Below, piece after piece: positions 8,286-17,670 of a DNA stretch of 64,000 nt (positions within the stretch are counted from its first letter, which is position 1; each line of letters starts with the position of its first letter). The stretch is taken from the NCBI GenBank assembly GCA_024743195.1, contig JANSXE010000009.1, positions 107,134 through 171,133 of the forward strand, in the 5' to 3' direction. Made by a program: the position numbers and the translations under genes. The notes under the pieces were generated by a model. That model worked only from the letters and a program-made list of their open reading frames with translations, was not told the DNA's origin and did not search any database. The DNA comes from Alphaproteobacteria bacterium. GTDB taxonomy: Bacteria > Pseudomonadota > Alphaproteobacteria > UBA8366 > Aestuariispiraceae.

Positions 8286-8327
8286 GCGATGTGCGGCCGG
8301 CGATGTGCGGCCGGCGATGTGCGGCGA
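8286..8327. repeat. 14-bp tandem repeat, three copies, upstream of the diguanylate cyclase gene
   Basis: Units gcgatgtgcggccg at 8286-8299 and 8300-8313, and a variant gcgatgtgcggcga at 8314-8327. The array ends 36 bases before the GTG start of the diguanylate cyclase gene, in its likely promoter or leader. Confidence 0.88.
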
Positions 8328-8363
8328 GCCAACTGCGGCGGGCGACTGGGGTAGGGGGGTATC

Positions 8364-9413
8364 GTGGAATTCGGCGACGGGCTCGACCAGGCGAACGTCT
8401 TTGCGCGACGGGCGCTGGAGTTGATGCAGGCCCACGCGGTGCCGCCGACGCCCAAGAACTTCACCATCTGGTACGCTTACGCCGGGGAGAAGTTCCCCGA
8501 CCTGCGCAAGGCCGTCGATGAGGCGATCGAGCGCAACGACGGCTTTACGCCGGCCGTGAACGCCGCACTGTTCGAGCGGTTCTTCAGCGACTCCGACGAA
8601 GGCCTGGCGGTTCAGGAAACCGGGCGGCGCATCGAGGATCGGTTGAGCGGACTGCTCAAGATGCTGGGCGTGGCCTCCGAGGAGGTCGACGGTTTCGAAG
8701 CGTCGCTGAAGAACGGGCTGGGCGCGATGGCTGGGTCGGACGGCCTCAACGGCATCAAGGCGGCGGTTCAGCAGCTCGTTCTCGAAACCCAGAAGATGCA
8801 GAGCTCCAACCGGGTCCTGCAGGAGCAGCTTGAGACCTCATCAAGCGAGATCGCCTCGCTGCGGCAGAATCTCGAAGAGGTTCAGCGCGAGGCGATGACG
8901 GATGCGCTGACCGGGATCGCGAACCGCAAGATGTTCGACGCCGTGCTGCGCCGCGCCGCGCTGGAAGCCGATGAGACCGGACAGCCGCTGTGTCTCGCCT
9001 TGACCGACATCGACCACTTCAAGCAGTTCAACGACACCTACGGCCACCAGACCGGCGATCAGGTGCTCAAGCTCGTCGCCCGGATCATGCAGGACAATGT
9101 GAAGGGGCGCGATCTGGCGGCGCGCTACGGCGGCGAGGAATTCGGCGTGATCCTGCCGCAGACGGATATCGGAGACGCGGAGACCGTCTGCGAGCAGATC
9201 CGCACCTCGGTCGCCGGCAAGCGCATCCGCAGTCGCCAGACCGGAGAGGAGATGGGCGCGATCACCCTATCCCTCGGAATCGCGCAGTTCCGCCAGGGGG
9301 AGCCGCTGTCGGAACTGATCCACCGCGCCGACGAGTGCCTGTATCACGCCAAACGCAGCGGGCGAAACGTGACGATTGCGGAAGCGGCGCTGGATGCGGT
9401 CGCCGCCGACTGA
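8364..9413 (+). CDS. Diguanylate cyclase (GGDEF)
   Basis: 349 residues from a GTG at 8364 preceded by GTAGGGGGG. The N-terminal half (about 1-130) is a soluble helical region (QAHAVPPTPKNFTIWYAYA) found in front of GGDEF domains in many alphaproteobacterial cyclases. A coiled coil follows (about 135-175). The GGDEF domain starts at DALTGIANRKMFD, has the substrate segment DIDHFKQFNDTYGHQTGDQVL and an intact active-site loop RYGGEEF (residues 254-260). The allosteric I-site reads KGRD rather than RxxD, so product inhibition may be weak or absent. No membrane segment; probably cytosolic. It should make c-di-GMP from GTP, unlike the degenerate copy at 3791. Confidence 0.92.
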   Translation: MEFGDGLDQANVFARRALELMQAHAVPPTPKNFTIWYAYAGEKFPDLRKAVDEAIERNDGFTPAVNAALFERFFSDSDEGLAVQETGRRIEDRLSGLLKMLGVASEEVDGFEASLKNGLGAMAGSDGLNGIKAAVQQLVLETQKMQSSNRVLQEQLETSSSEIASLRQNLEEVQREAMTDALTGIANRKMFDAVLRRAALEADETGQPLCLALTDIDHFKQFNDTYGHQTGDQVLKLVARIMQDNVKGRDLAARYGGEEFGVILPQTDIGDAETVCEQIRTSVAGKRIRSRQTGEEMGAITLSLGIAQFRQGEPLSELIHRADECLYHAKRSGRNVTIAEAALDAVAAD

Positions 9414-9549
9414 GTGCGGCGCCGGAAAGCGCGCGCGGTCCTTGGCGGACGCTCGGGTCCGGGCTATTCTGTTCTTAACCTGTTGAGTTTCCGGAGGTTT
9501 CGGTCGCGGCGACCGACCAGTGCTTCGCCTGCGCCCGGGGAGAGACCAC

Positions 9550-11316
9550 GTGGCGGCGCTATCGCCTCGCGACCTGACCGAACAGCTCCGCCAGTTGGTC
9601 CGCAACAAGCAGATCATCCTGTCCGCGCTCGCCGTTGCGGTGGGCGCGTTGGGGGGCGGCGCAGCGATCGCCTTCCGCGAGGCGATCGAGGCCGTCCAAC
9701 TGCTGCTCTACGGCTTCGACGGGGAGCGGTTCCACTCCATGGTGCGGGATCACCCCTGGTGGTGGATCCTGCTGGCGCCGGCGGCGGGCGGGTTGCTGGT
9801 CGGACTGATCCTGCGCTTCTTCTCGCCCGAGCGGCGACCGCTCGGCGTCGCGGACGTGATCGAGGCGAGCGCGCTGTATGGCGGGCGGATGAGCCTCAAC
9901 CAGGGTCTGCGCGGATTCCTGATCTCTGCGATCACCATCGGCTCCGGCGGCTCGTCCGGCCGCGAGGGGCCCGTCGTCCATTTCGCGGCCGCCCTCGCCG
10001 CGCGCGTCGCGCGACTGCTGAAGCTCGACCGCTCGCTCGGCCAGACGCTGCTCGGCTGCGGGGTGGCGGCCGGCGTGGCGGCCAGCTTCAACGCGCCGAT
10101 CGCGGGGGTCTTTTTCGCGCTCGAGGTGGTGACCGGCAATTACGCGCTCGGCGCCTTCGCCCCGGTGGTGATCGCCTCGGTGACCGGGACCATCGTCAGC
10201 CGCGCCTATTTCGGCGACTACCCCGCCTTCGTGCTGCCGCCGCACGCGATCGAGAGCTTCTGGGAGTTTCCGGCCTTCGCCATGTTGGGCGGCGTCAGCG
10301 CCGTGGTGGCGATGGCCTTCGTCTGGTCGATCGATATGGTGCAGCGAACCCATCAGCGCCTCGATCTGCCGATCTGGCTCAGGCCCTGTCTCGGCGGGCT
10401 GCTGGTCGGGGCGATCGGCGTCGCCTTCCCGCAGATCATGGGCGTCGGCTATGAGGCGACGGACGAGGCGCTGAAGGAAGATCTGGCGTTGCACATGCTG
10501 ATCGTGCTGATCGTGCTGAAGACGGCGGCGACGGCGATCACGCTCGGCTCGGGGATGGGCGGGGGCGTCTTCTCGCCCTCGCTGTTCCTCGGCGCGATGC
10601 TGGGCGGGGCGTTTGGCGTGGTGGCGACGCAGTTCTTCCCGCACCTTTCCTCCGGGCACGGCGCCTATACGCTGGTCGGCATGGGGGCCGTGGCCGGCGC
10701 CGTCCTGGGCGCGCCGATCTCGACCATCCTGATCGTGTTCGAGATGACGGGCGACTATGCGCTCACCATCGCGGTGATGATCGCCACCGTGATCGCCTCC
10801 CAGATCATGCAGCAGGTTTTCGGGAACAGTTTCTTCGGCTGGCAGCTCGCCGGACGCGGCGTCAATCTGGCCGGCGGGCGGGAAAGCCGGGTGCTGCGCC
10901 AGACCCGCGTGCGCAGCGTGATGAAACAGGACTATGTCACCGTCCAGCCCTCGGCCCCGCTTCCGGACCTGCGCCAGAAGCTGCAGCTCACCACCTATGC
11001 GGAGGTGTTCGTGGTCGACGAGGAGGGAATCCTGGTCGGCACGGTGACGCTGCTCGACCTGGCCGACGACGCCTTCGACCGCAGCCACGACCATGAGGTC
11101 CGCGCGATCGACGTCTGTCGCCGCAATCCGCCGACGGCGGAGGAGGACGACGATCTCGAAGAGGCGATCTCCTTCATCGAGAGCTGCGGCGAGGAACATG
11201 TCGCGGTCGTGGATTCTTCCGATGGCGGAAAGCTGGTCGGCGTCCTGCACGAGCGCGACGTTCTGGCCGCCTACCATCACGCGATATTGGAGACGCGAAA
11301 GGAGGAACGCATTTGA
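9550..11316 (+). CDS. ClC-family chloride/proton antiporter with CBS domains
   Basis: Integral membrane ClC protein of 588 residues from the GTG at 9550 (preceded by GGGGAGAG); an upstream GTG at 9520 is less well placed. About ten hydrophobic segments cover residues 20-430. GREGP (137-141) contains the gating glutamate, which suggests an H+-coupled antiporter rather than a channel. GGGVFSPSLFLGA and VLGAPISTILIVFEMTGDY match the anion-pathway helices N and the following region. The usual GSGIP motif of helix D is not evident (PLGVADVIEA instead). Two cytosolic CBS domains fill about 450-575 (SVMKQDYVTVQPS; VVDEEGILVGTVTLLDL; GKLVGVLHERDVLAAY). The stop codon overlaps the next gene's start. 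Confidence 0.93.
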   Translation: MAALSPRDLTEQLRQLVRNKQIILSALAVAVGALGGGAAIAFREAIEAVQLLLYGFDGERFHSMVRDHPWWWILLAPAAGGLLVGLILRFFSPERRPLGVADVIEASALYGGRMSLNQGLRGFLISAITIGSGGSSGREGPVVHFAAALAARVARLLKLDRSLGQTLLGCGVAAGVAASFNAPIAGVFFALEVVTGNYALGAFAPVVIASVTGTIVSRAYFGDYPAFVLPPHAIESFWEFPAFAMLGGVSAVVAMAFVWSIDMVQRTHQRLDLPIWLRPCLGGLLVGAIGVAFPQIMGVGYEATDEALKEDLALHMLIVLIVLKTAATAITLGSGMGGGVFSPSLFLGAMLGGAFGVVATQFFPHLSSGHGAYTLVGMGAVAGAVLGAPISTILIVFEMTGDYALTIAVMIATVIASQIMQQVFGNSFFGWQLAGRGVNLAGGRESRVLRQTRVRSVMKQDYVTVQPSAPLPDLRQKLQLTTYAEVFVVDEEGILVGTVTLLDLADDAFDRSHDHEVRAIDVCRRNPPTAEEDDDLEEAISFIESCGEEHVAVVDSSDGGKLVGVLHERDVLAAYHHAILETRKEERI

Positions 11317-11876
11317 CGCAGCCCGCCGCCGCGCTAAGGTGCGCTCTTGTTGGGGGCGTCGGACACAGGGGGCGCGCAGTGCGGAGCGACGGGGATCGCA
11401 TCCTGCTGGACGAGCCGGAGATGGACGATCTCCGCGCCATGTACAGCTATTGGCGGGCGAAGCGGCGCGGCGACCTCCTGCCGGGGCGTCGGGATATCGA
11501 TCCGTTGGATTTCCCGCGCCATATGCCCCGGGTCGCCCTGATCGACGTGCTGCGCGACGAATCGCCCGTGCATTTCCGCTATCGCCTCGCCGGCACCGAA
11601 ATCGGCAACCGCGCCGGGCGCGACCCTACCGGCAAGCGCTTCGACGAGCTCTATCGCGGCCCCTATCTGGAACAGGCGCTCGAAACCTATTGGGCCATCC
11701 TGAAGGCGGGAGAGCCCCATTTCTCGCGGCGCGCGTTCCCTCTGATCGAGGGTCGCGAGTACCTCCAATACGCGCGCCTGATCCTGCCCTTGGCGGGGGA
11801 CGGGCGGGCCATCGACATGTTGTTGCTCGTCACCGCCTATCTTGAGCGGGTGGAGGTCGACGCGCCCAGCGTCTGA
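11313..11876 (+). CDS. PAS_5-type stand-alone PAS domain protein
   Basis: 187 residues. I use the TTG at 11313 because GGAGGA lies 6 bases upstream and it overlaps the ClC stop by 4 bases, giving translational coupling; a GTG at 11379 is the alternative. The core MYSYWRAKRRGDLLPGRRDIDPLDFP, seen here as residues about 43-68, then VHFRYRLAGTEIGNRAGRDP and GKRFDELY, is the pattern of the short PAS_5 proteins abundant in Rhodospirillales. No output domain is attached; ligand and partner are unknown. A second family member lies at 42990-43457. Confidence 0.78.
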   Translation: MTQPAAALRCALVGGVGHRGRAVRSDGDRILLDEPEMDDLRAMYSYWRAKRRGDLLPGRRDIDPLDFPRHMPRVALIDVLRDESPVHFRYRLAGTEIGNRAGRDPTGKRFDELYRGPYLEQALETYWAILKAGEPHFSRRAFPLIEGREYLQYARLILPLAGDGRAIDMLLLVTAYLERVEVDAPSV

Positions 11877-12010
11877 AGCGGGCGCGCGGATCGGCCGATT
11901 CGCCGCCGCGCGCGGAACGCCCGCGACCGACGCTCGGCGCAACAGGCCGCGGGCGCGGGTTTTCGCGGCCGGCTGGTTTGATCGGGCCGCGCCCTATAGT
12001 CTCTGACGCC

Positions 12011-14437
12011 ATGTCCGATCCGCTCGACTATGACGATGAGGGCTGGGGTCTCGCGCCCACTGGCCCGGCGCCGGCCTATCCCGGGCCGGGCGCCGCGGGC
12101 GCCGCCGCGCCCCCGCCCTGGCTCGACCGCCTCAACGACGCCCAGCGCGAGGCGGTGATGGCCGTCGACGGCCCCGTGCTGGTCCTGGCCGGCGCGGGCA
12201 CCGGCAAGACCCGCGTGCTGACGACGCGCCTTGCCCAGATCCTGCACGAGGGGCGGGCGCGGCCCTATCAGATCCTGTGCGTCACCTTCACCAACAAGGC
12301 CGCGCGCGAGATGCGCGAGCGCGTCGCCGACCTGATCGGTCCGGCGACGGAGGGGATGTGGCTCGGCACCTTCCACGCCCTGGCGACGCGCATCCTGCGC
12401 CGCCATGCGGAACTGGTCGGGCTGAAGAGCAATTTCACCATCCTCGATACGGATGATCAGATCCGTCTCCTGAAGCAGATCCTGGAGGCCGAGCGCATCG
12501 ACGAGAAGCGCTGGCCCGCGCGCATGCTGATCCACGTGATCCAGCGCTGGAAGGACAAGGGGCTGAAGCCGGAGAAGGTGGAGGCCGGCGACGCCGGCGA
12601 GATCGCGAACGGCCGGGCGATCGCGATCTACCGCGCCTATCAGGAGCGGCTCGAGACGCTGAACGCCTGCGATTTCGGCGACCTGCTGCTGCACAATCTG
12701 ACGCTCTTCACCGAGCATCCGGACGTGCTGGCCCAGTACCGAAATCTGTTCCGCTATATCCTGGTGGACGAGTATCAGGACACCAACATCTCGCAATATC
12801 TCTGGCTGCGCCTGCTGGCCAAGAGCGACGATCCCGAGCGCGCTTCGAACATCTGCTGCGTCGGCGACGACGATCAGTCCATCTATGGCTGGCGCGGCGC
12901 CGAGGTCGGCAACATCCTGCGCTTCGAAAAGGATTTCCCCGGCGCCCGCGTGATCCGCCTGGAGCGGAACTACCGCTCCACCCCGCACATTCTCGGCGCG
13001 GCCTCCGGGTTGATCGCGCACAATCAGGGTCGGCTTGGCAAGACGCTGTGGACCGACCATGAGGAAGACGGCGCCAAGGTGCGCGTGCGCGGCGTCTGGG
13101 ACGGGGAGGAGGAGGCCCGCCTCGTCGGCGAGGAGATTGAGGCGCTGCAGCTCAAGGGTTATCCGCTCGACGAGATCGCGGTCCTGGTGCGCGCCGGCTT
13201 CCAGACCCGCGAGTTCGAGGAGCGGCTCCTGACCCTCGGCGTGCCGTACCGCGTGGTCGGCGGCCCGCGCTTCTACGAGCGCGAGGAGATCCGCGACGCC
13301 ATCGCCTATCTGCGCGTCGTCGCCCAGCCGGCCGACGACCTCGCTTTCGAGCGCATCGTGAACAAACCCACCCGCGGCGTTGGCAAAACCACGCTGCAGA
13401 GTGTGCATCAGGCGGCGCGGCTGGAGCGTCTGCCGCTTTCCATCGCGGCGCGGCGTCTCGTCGAGACCGACGAGCTGAAGCCGGCCGCGCGCCGGGCGCT
13501 GACCGCGATCCTGGACGATTTCGACCGCTGGCGTCGGCTGGCGGAAGGCGTCGACCATCTGGAGCTGACCGAGACCGTCCTGGACGAGAGCGGCTACACC
13601 GCCATGTGGAAGGAGAGCAAGAAGCCCGAGGCGCCGGGCAAGCTCGACAATCTGAAAGAACTCCTCGTCGCGATGGAGGAGTATGACGACCTCGCCCAGT
13701 TCCTGGAGCATGTCAGCCTCGTGATGGACGCGGAGGAGCGCGGCGCCGGCCCGCAGGTCAGCCTGATGACGCTGCATTCCGCGAAGGGGCTGGAGTTCGG
13801 GACCGTCTTCCTGCCCGGCTGGGAGGAGGGATTGTTCCCCCACCAGCGCGCGATGGACGAAAGCGGGCTCGCCGGGCTGGAGGAGGAGCGCCGGCTGGCC
13901 TATGTCGGGATCACCCGGGCGCGGGCGCGCTGCGAGATCAGCTTCGCCGCGAACCGCCGCGTCCACGGCTCCTGGCAGGCGGCGCTGCCGTCGCGCTTCA
14001 TCGACGAACTGCCGAGCGATCATGTCGAGATCGAGGCCGACCGCGGCGTCTACGCCGGCTCCGGCGGCGGCGTGGCGGAGGAGCGCCAGGGCTTCATGTA
14101 CGGCGGCGGCTACGGCGGGAGCTTCGGCGGCGGGCGGGGCGGTCTGCGGCCCGGCGTGCCCGAGCGCGACGGCGGCTTCAGCCAGGGCGGCGGACCCGGC
14201 TGGCGACGCCTGCAGGCGCGCGGCGGCGCCGGGCCGACGCGCCCGCCCGTGATCGACGCGCAGGCGGAATACATCGGCGGCGCCCAGGAGAGCGACTGGG
14301 GCGAAGGCGAGCGCTGCTTCCACCAGAAATTCGGCCCCGGCACCGTCATCAAGGTGGCCGGCGACCGGCTCACCATCGACTTCGACAAGGCCGGAACCAA
14401 GACCGTCGTCGCCGCCTTCGTGGAGCGGCCGGGCTAG
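12011..14437 (+). CDS. UvrD/PcrA-type ATP-dependent DNA helicase
   Basis: Superfamily 1A 3'-5' helicase of 808 residues from the ATG at 12011. Visible motifs: Q-motif LNDAQREAVMAVDGP, Walker A AGAGTGKT (60-67), FTNKAAREMRERV, motif II VDEYQDTN, motif III GDDDQSIYGWRGA, motif IV RLERNYRST, motif V SLMTLHSAKGLEF and motif VI RRLAYVGITRARA. A Gly-rich linker (about 695-720) joins the helicase core to a C-terminal Tudor-like domain (CFHQKFGPGTVIKVAGDRL) that in PcrA/UvrD contacts RNA polymerase. It acts in nucleotide excision and mismatch repair and in clearing stalled complexes. Either uvrD or pcrA could be used as the symbol. Confidence 0.95.
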   Translation: MSDPLDYDDEGWGLAPTGPAPAYPGPGAAGAAAPPPWLDRLNDAQREAVMAVDGPVLVLAGAGTGKTRVLTTRLAQILHEGRARPYQILCVTFTNKAAREMRERVADLIGPATEGMWLGTFHALATRILRRHAELVGLKSNFTILDTDDQIRLLKQILEAERIDEKRWPARMLIHVIQRWKDKGLKPEKVEAGDAGEIANGRAIAIYRAYQERLETLNACDFGDLLLHNLTLFTEHPDVLAQYRNLFRYILVDEYQDTNISQYLWLRLLAKSDDPERASNICCVGDDDQSIYGWRGAEVGNILRFEKDFPGARVIRLERNYRSTPHILGAASGLIAHNQGRLGKTLWTDHEEDGAKVRVRGVWDGEEEARLVGEEIEALQLKGYPLDEIAVLVRAGFQTREFEERLLTLGVPYRVVGGPRFYEREEIRDAIAYLRVVAQPADDLAFERIVNKPTRGVGKTTLQSVHQAARLERLPLSIAARRLVETDELKPAARRALTAILDDFDRWRRLAEGVDHLELTETVLDESGYTAMWKESKKPEAPGKLDNLKELLVAMEEYDDLAQFLEHVSLVMDAEERGAGPQVSLMTLHSAKGLEFGTVFLPGWEEGLFPHQRAMDESGLAGLEEERRLAYVGITRARARCEISFAANRRVHGSWQAALPSRFIDELPSDHVEIEADRGVYAGSGGGVAEERQGFMYGGGYGGSFGGGRGGLRPGVPERDGGFSQGGGPGWRRLQARGGAGPTRPPVIDAQAEYIGGAQESDWGEGERCFHQKFGPGTVIKVAGDRLTIDFDKAGTKTVVAAFVERPG

Positions 14438-14515
14438 AGCCTTCTTGCAGTCTCTCGCCGGATGAGGACGGCCGTCTCGGCGGCCCGGCGGACGCCTTTG
14501 TGGGGAAGAGAGGGC

Positions 14516-15409
14516 ATGGCCTCGCAAGTCTGGAAGACCGAACTTCATCTGCCCGACGAGGCGTCGGCCGAGGCCCTGGGCGCGGCGGTCGACGGCTTCG
14601 TGCTGGGGCAGGCGACCTTCGAGCTGCCGGACGGGTCGGGGCCGGGCGCCGCCAAACGGTGGTCGTTGGAGTTCTACACCGACGGCATGCCGGACTGGGG
14701 CGTGCTGGGGCCGCGCCTTGCGCTTGCGGCGGTCGAGTGCGGGATCGCTGAGCCCGAGCCGCGCGCCGCGCCCCTGCCGGAGGTGGATTGGGTCGCGGAG
14801 AATCAGAAGAGCTTCGCCCCGATCCGCGCCGGGCGCTTCTACGTGCATCAGGAATTCTCGACCGAACGTCCGCCGCCCGGGACGATCGAACTGGTCGTCA
14901 ACGCCGGCACGGCCTTCGGAACGGGCACGCACGCCACGACCCGCGGCTGCTTGCTCATGCTGGACGCCATTTTGAAGCGGCGGCGGCCCGCGCGGGCGCT
15001 TGATCTCGGCTGCGGCACGGCGATCCTGGCGATGGGGCTGGCCGCCGCGACGCGCCGGCCGGTCGCCGCCGGCGACATCGATGCGGAGGCGGTGCGCGTC
15101 GCCGCGGAGAACGCGCGGCTCAATCGCCTGCACCCCTATCTGCGTCCGGTGACGGCCGCCGGCCTGGAGCATCCGCAACTCAAACGCGGCGCGCCCTATG
15201 ACCTGATCGTCGCCAACATTTTGGCCCGCCCGCTGATGCGGCTGGCGCCCTCGATCGCGCAGGCCCTGGGGCGCGGCGGCCTCGTCGTGCTGTCGGGACT
15301 GTTGGTCGAGCAGGAGGCGATGGCGCTCTCCGCCTATCGCGCGCAAGGGCTCTCGATCCGCGGGCGGCGGCGCCTCGACGGATGGTCCACCCTGCTGCTG
15401 GCGCGCTGA
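14516..15409 (+). CDS. prmA: Ribosomal protein L11 methyltransferase (PrmA)
   Basis: SAM-dependent trimethylation of ribosomal protein L11. 297 residues from the ATG at 14516, which has AAGAGAGGG just upstream; the longer frame from 14462 lacks a Shine-Dalgarno. The N-terminal substrate-recognition domain ends near residue 105 and is followed by the PrmA signature NAGTAFGTGTHATTRGCL, SAM motif I ALDLGCGTAILAM, the acidic DIDAEAV and YDLIVANILARPLMRLAP (motif IV, NxL). Same strand as the helicase, 78 bases downstream. A GC-rich hairpin at 15427-15463 follows the stop. Confidence 0.93.
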   Translation: MASQVWKTELHLPDEASAEALGAAVDGFVLGQATFELPDGSGPGAAKRWSLEFYTDGMPDWGVLGPRLALAAVECGIAEPEPRAAPLPEVDWVAENQKSFAPIRAGRFYVHQEFSTERPPPGTIELVVNAGTAFGTGTHATTRGCLLMLDAILKRRRPARALDLGCGTAILAMGLAAATRRPVAAGDIDAEAVRVAAENARLNRLHPYLRPVTAAGLEHPQLKRGAPYDLIVANILARPLMRLAPSIAQALGRGGLVVLSGLLVEQEAMALSAYRAQGLSIRGRRRLDGWSTLLLAR

Positions 15410-15426
15410 CGCCCCCTTCTCATGCG

Positions 15427-15463
15427 AAGCGGCCGGGCCCGGGGGAGGGGGGACCGGCCGCTT
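15427..15463 (+). terminator. GC-rich hairpin after prmA
   Basis: Perfect 10-bp inverted repeat aagcggccgg (15427-15436) / ccggccgctt (15454-15463) with a 17-base G-rich loop, 17 bases after the prmA stop. There is no T-run after it, so intrinsic termination is uncertain. Confidence 0.4.
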
Positions 15464-15708
15464 ACCCGTCGGAACGGGTGGACGGATGGGGCCTCACGGC
15501 CCGGCATCCGCCGTCGCATTGGATGGAACCGCCGCTGGGGGGAGGAGGGGGAAGCGGCGATCCCACCCTGTTATTCGCCATATGATCTCGCGCGGGGCGA
15601 TCGAGCATTGCCGGTTTTGCATGCCCCCCTTGCGGTTGTTGCATGGCTTATGCGCCGCCTCATGCGCGAGTGATCGCGCGCCGGGCCCACCGGCGTTGCG
15701 CGCGCGCC

Positions 15709-15737
15709 TTGCCAAGCCGCGCCTCGGTTCCTAGCTT
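15709..15737 (+). promoter_or_regulatory. Weak promoter candidate for the M24 aminopeptidase
   Basis: TTGCCA (15709-15714), 17-base spacer, TAGCTT (15732-15737). The -35 box is good, the -10 box poor. Transcription would begin about 55 bases before the ATG at 15801. Confidence 0.28.
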
Positions 15738-15800
15738 TGCCGCAGGCGGCGGCCTCTGCGCGTCGCCGTCCGTTTTCACCGGTCCGGAAGGGTTCCTGCG

Positions 15801-17657
15801 ATGACCGCCCCTGACGCGTCGAAGCCCGATGAGACGACGGAGACCGCCCCCGGCGGGCTGGACGCCTCGCCGGCGCCGGCGGAGCGCCTGGCGGCCTTGC
15901 GCGCCGAGTTGGCGCGCCTCGGCCTCGACGGTTTTCTGGCCCCTCGCACGGACGAATTCATGGGCGAGTACATGTCGGCGCGCGCCGAGCGGGTGCAGTG
16001 GCTGACGGGTTTCTCGGGCTCTGCCGGCTTCGTCGGCGTGGCGGCCGAGACCGCCGCGATCTTCGTCGACGGGCGCTACACCCTGCAGGTCATGGATCAG
16101 GTCGATCCCGAGGTCTTCACGCCGCGCCACGTGACGGAAGCGCCGCCGGGCGCCTGGATCCGGGAGACCTTCGCGACGGGCGCCCGCATCGGCTATGACC
16201 CGTGGCTGCACACCAAGGCGGGGTTGGCGCGCCTGAAACGCGCGGCCGCCGATGTCGGCGCGGCGCTCGTCGCCGTCTCCGACAATCCGATCGACGCGGT
16301 CTGGGCGGATCAGCCCGCGCCGCCGGACGCGCCCGTCCTGCCGCACGCCGTCGCCTTCGCCGGCGAGAGCAGCCGGGACAAGCGCGCGCGGATCGGCGCG
16401 GAGCTGGAAAAGCGCGGCCTCGCCGCCGCCGTGTTGACGGCGAGCGACAGCATCGCCTGGCTTTTGAATATCCGCGGCGGCGACGTGCCGAACTGCCCGG
16501 TGGCGCTCAGCTACGCGATCCTCAAGCAGGACGGCGCGGTCGATTGGTTCATCGACGCCAGCAAGCTGACCGATGCGGCGCGCGCCGCCCTGGACAACAG
16601 CGTCGCCGTCCAGCCGTTCGAGAGCTTCCCCCAGGCGCTCGAGGCGCTGGGCGCCGGCGGCGCGACAGTGCTGGCCGACGCCGCCGGCGGGCCCGTCGCG
16701 GCGCTCGAGCGGCTCGCCGCCGGCGGGGCGGAGGTGGTGGAGGGCGAGGATCCCTGCCTCCTGCCCAAGGCCTGCAAGAATGCGGCGGAGCTGGAGGGCG
16801 CCCGGGCGGCGCACCGCCGGGACGCGGCGGCGCTCGCGCGGTTCCTGCACTGGCTGTCGGTCGAGGCGCCGTCGGGGCGGCTGACCGAGTTGGACGCCAT
16901 CGCCCATCTGGCGGCGTTGCGCGCGCGCGGCGATCGCTATCACGGCCCCAGCTTCGACACCATCGCCGGCGCAGGGCCGAACGGGGCCATCGTGCACTAC
17001 CGGGCAAGCCCTGCGACCAATCGGCGGATCGAGCCGGACAATCTGCTGCTGGTGGATTCCGGCGGTCAGTACGACGACGGCACCACCGACGTCACCCGCA
17101 CCATCGCCGTCGGCGCGCCGAGCGCCGAGATGCGCCGGCGCTTCACCCAGGTCCTCAAGGGGCATATCGCGGTCGCGACGGCCCGGTTTCCCAAGGGCGT
17201 CACGGGCAGCCAACTCGATCCGCTGGCGCGCGCGGCGCTCTGGGCCGACGGGGTGGATTACGATCACGGCACCGGCCATGGCGTCGGCAGCTACCTGAAC
17301 GTCCATGAAGGGCCGCAGCGCATCGCCAAGGCCCACAGCGCGGTCGCCTTGCAGCCGGGAATGATCGTCTCCAACGAGCCCGGCTACTACAAGACCGGCG
17401 CTTTCGGCATCCGGATCGAGAATCTGGTGGCCGTCGCCGCCGTCGAGGAGCCGCCGGAGGGGGCCGAGAAGGCGCTTCTCGAATTCGAAACGCTGACGCT
17501 GGCGCCGATCGACCGGACGCTGATCGATCCGGCGATGTTGAGCGCGGCCGAACGGCGCTGGCTGGACGCCTACCACGCCCGCGTGCTGGCCGAGATCGGT
17601 CCCCAGGTCGAGCCCGAAGTCCGCGAGTGGCTGGAAGCGGTCTGCGCGCCGCTTTGA
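15801..17657 (+). CDS. M24B family Xaa-Pro aminopeptidase
   Basis: Cytosolic metallopeptidase that removes an N-terminal residue before proline. At 618 residues it is the long, three-domain form (like eukaryotic APP1): two creatinase-like N-terminal domains (about 20-320; note GFLAPRTDEFMGEYMSARAE and WLTGFSGSAGF) and a C-terminal pita-bread catalytic domain. All five dinuclear metal ligands can be placed: Asp419 and Asp430 (VDSGGQYDDGTTDVTR), His493 (GTGHGVGSY), Glu526 (SNEPGYY) and Glu540 (RIENL). ATG at 15801. It converges on the S8 protease gene 13 bases away. Confidence 0.93.
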   Translation: MTAPDASKPDETTETAPGGLDASPAPAERLAALRAELARLGLDGFLAPRTDEFMGEYMSARAERVQWLTGFSGSAGFVGVAAETAAIFVDGRYTLQVMDQVDPEVFTPRHVTEAPPGAWIRETFATGARIGYDPWLHTKAGLARLKRAAADVGAALVAVSDNPIDAVWADQPAPPDAPVLPHAVAFAGESSRDKRARIGAELEKRGLAAAVLTASDSIAWLLNIRGGDVPNCPVALSYAILKQDGAVDWFIDASKLTDAARAALDNSVAVQPFESFPQALEALGAGGATVLADAAGGPVAALERLAAGGAEVVEGEDPCLLPKACKNAAELEGARAAHRRDAAALARFLHWLSVEAPSGRLTELDAIAHLAALRARGDRYHGPSFDTIAGAGPNGAIVHYRASPATNRRIEPDNLLLVDSGGQYDDGTTDVTRTIAVGAPSAEMRRRFTQVLKGHIAVATARFPKGVTGSQLDPLARAALWADGVDYDHGTGHGVGSYLNVHEGPQRIAKAHSAVALQPGMIVSNEPGYYKTGAFGIRIENLVAVAAVEEPPEGAEKALLEFETLTLAPIDRTLIDPAMLSAAERRWLDAYHARVLAEIGPQVEPEVREWLEAVCAPL

Positions 17658-17670
17658 GGCGGCGTCCCTG

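Larger units (their letters stand above)
15410..15800. other. Intergenic region, prmA to M24 peptidase (391 bp)
   Basis: Contains a terminator-like hairpin (15427-15463) just after prmA and a weak promoter candidate (15709-15737) before the aminopeptidase. I see no coding potential in register with neighbours and no RNA gene. Confidence 0.5.

Noticed and set aside
11837..15346. Long open frame (over 1,100 codons) on the minus strand opposite the helicase and prmA
   Set aside because: Same reason: antisense shadow of two clear genes, with His/Arg/Gly-rich composition and no domains.
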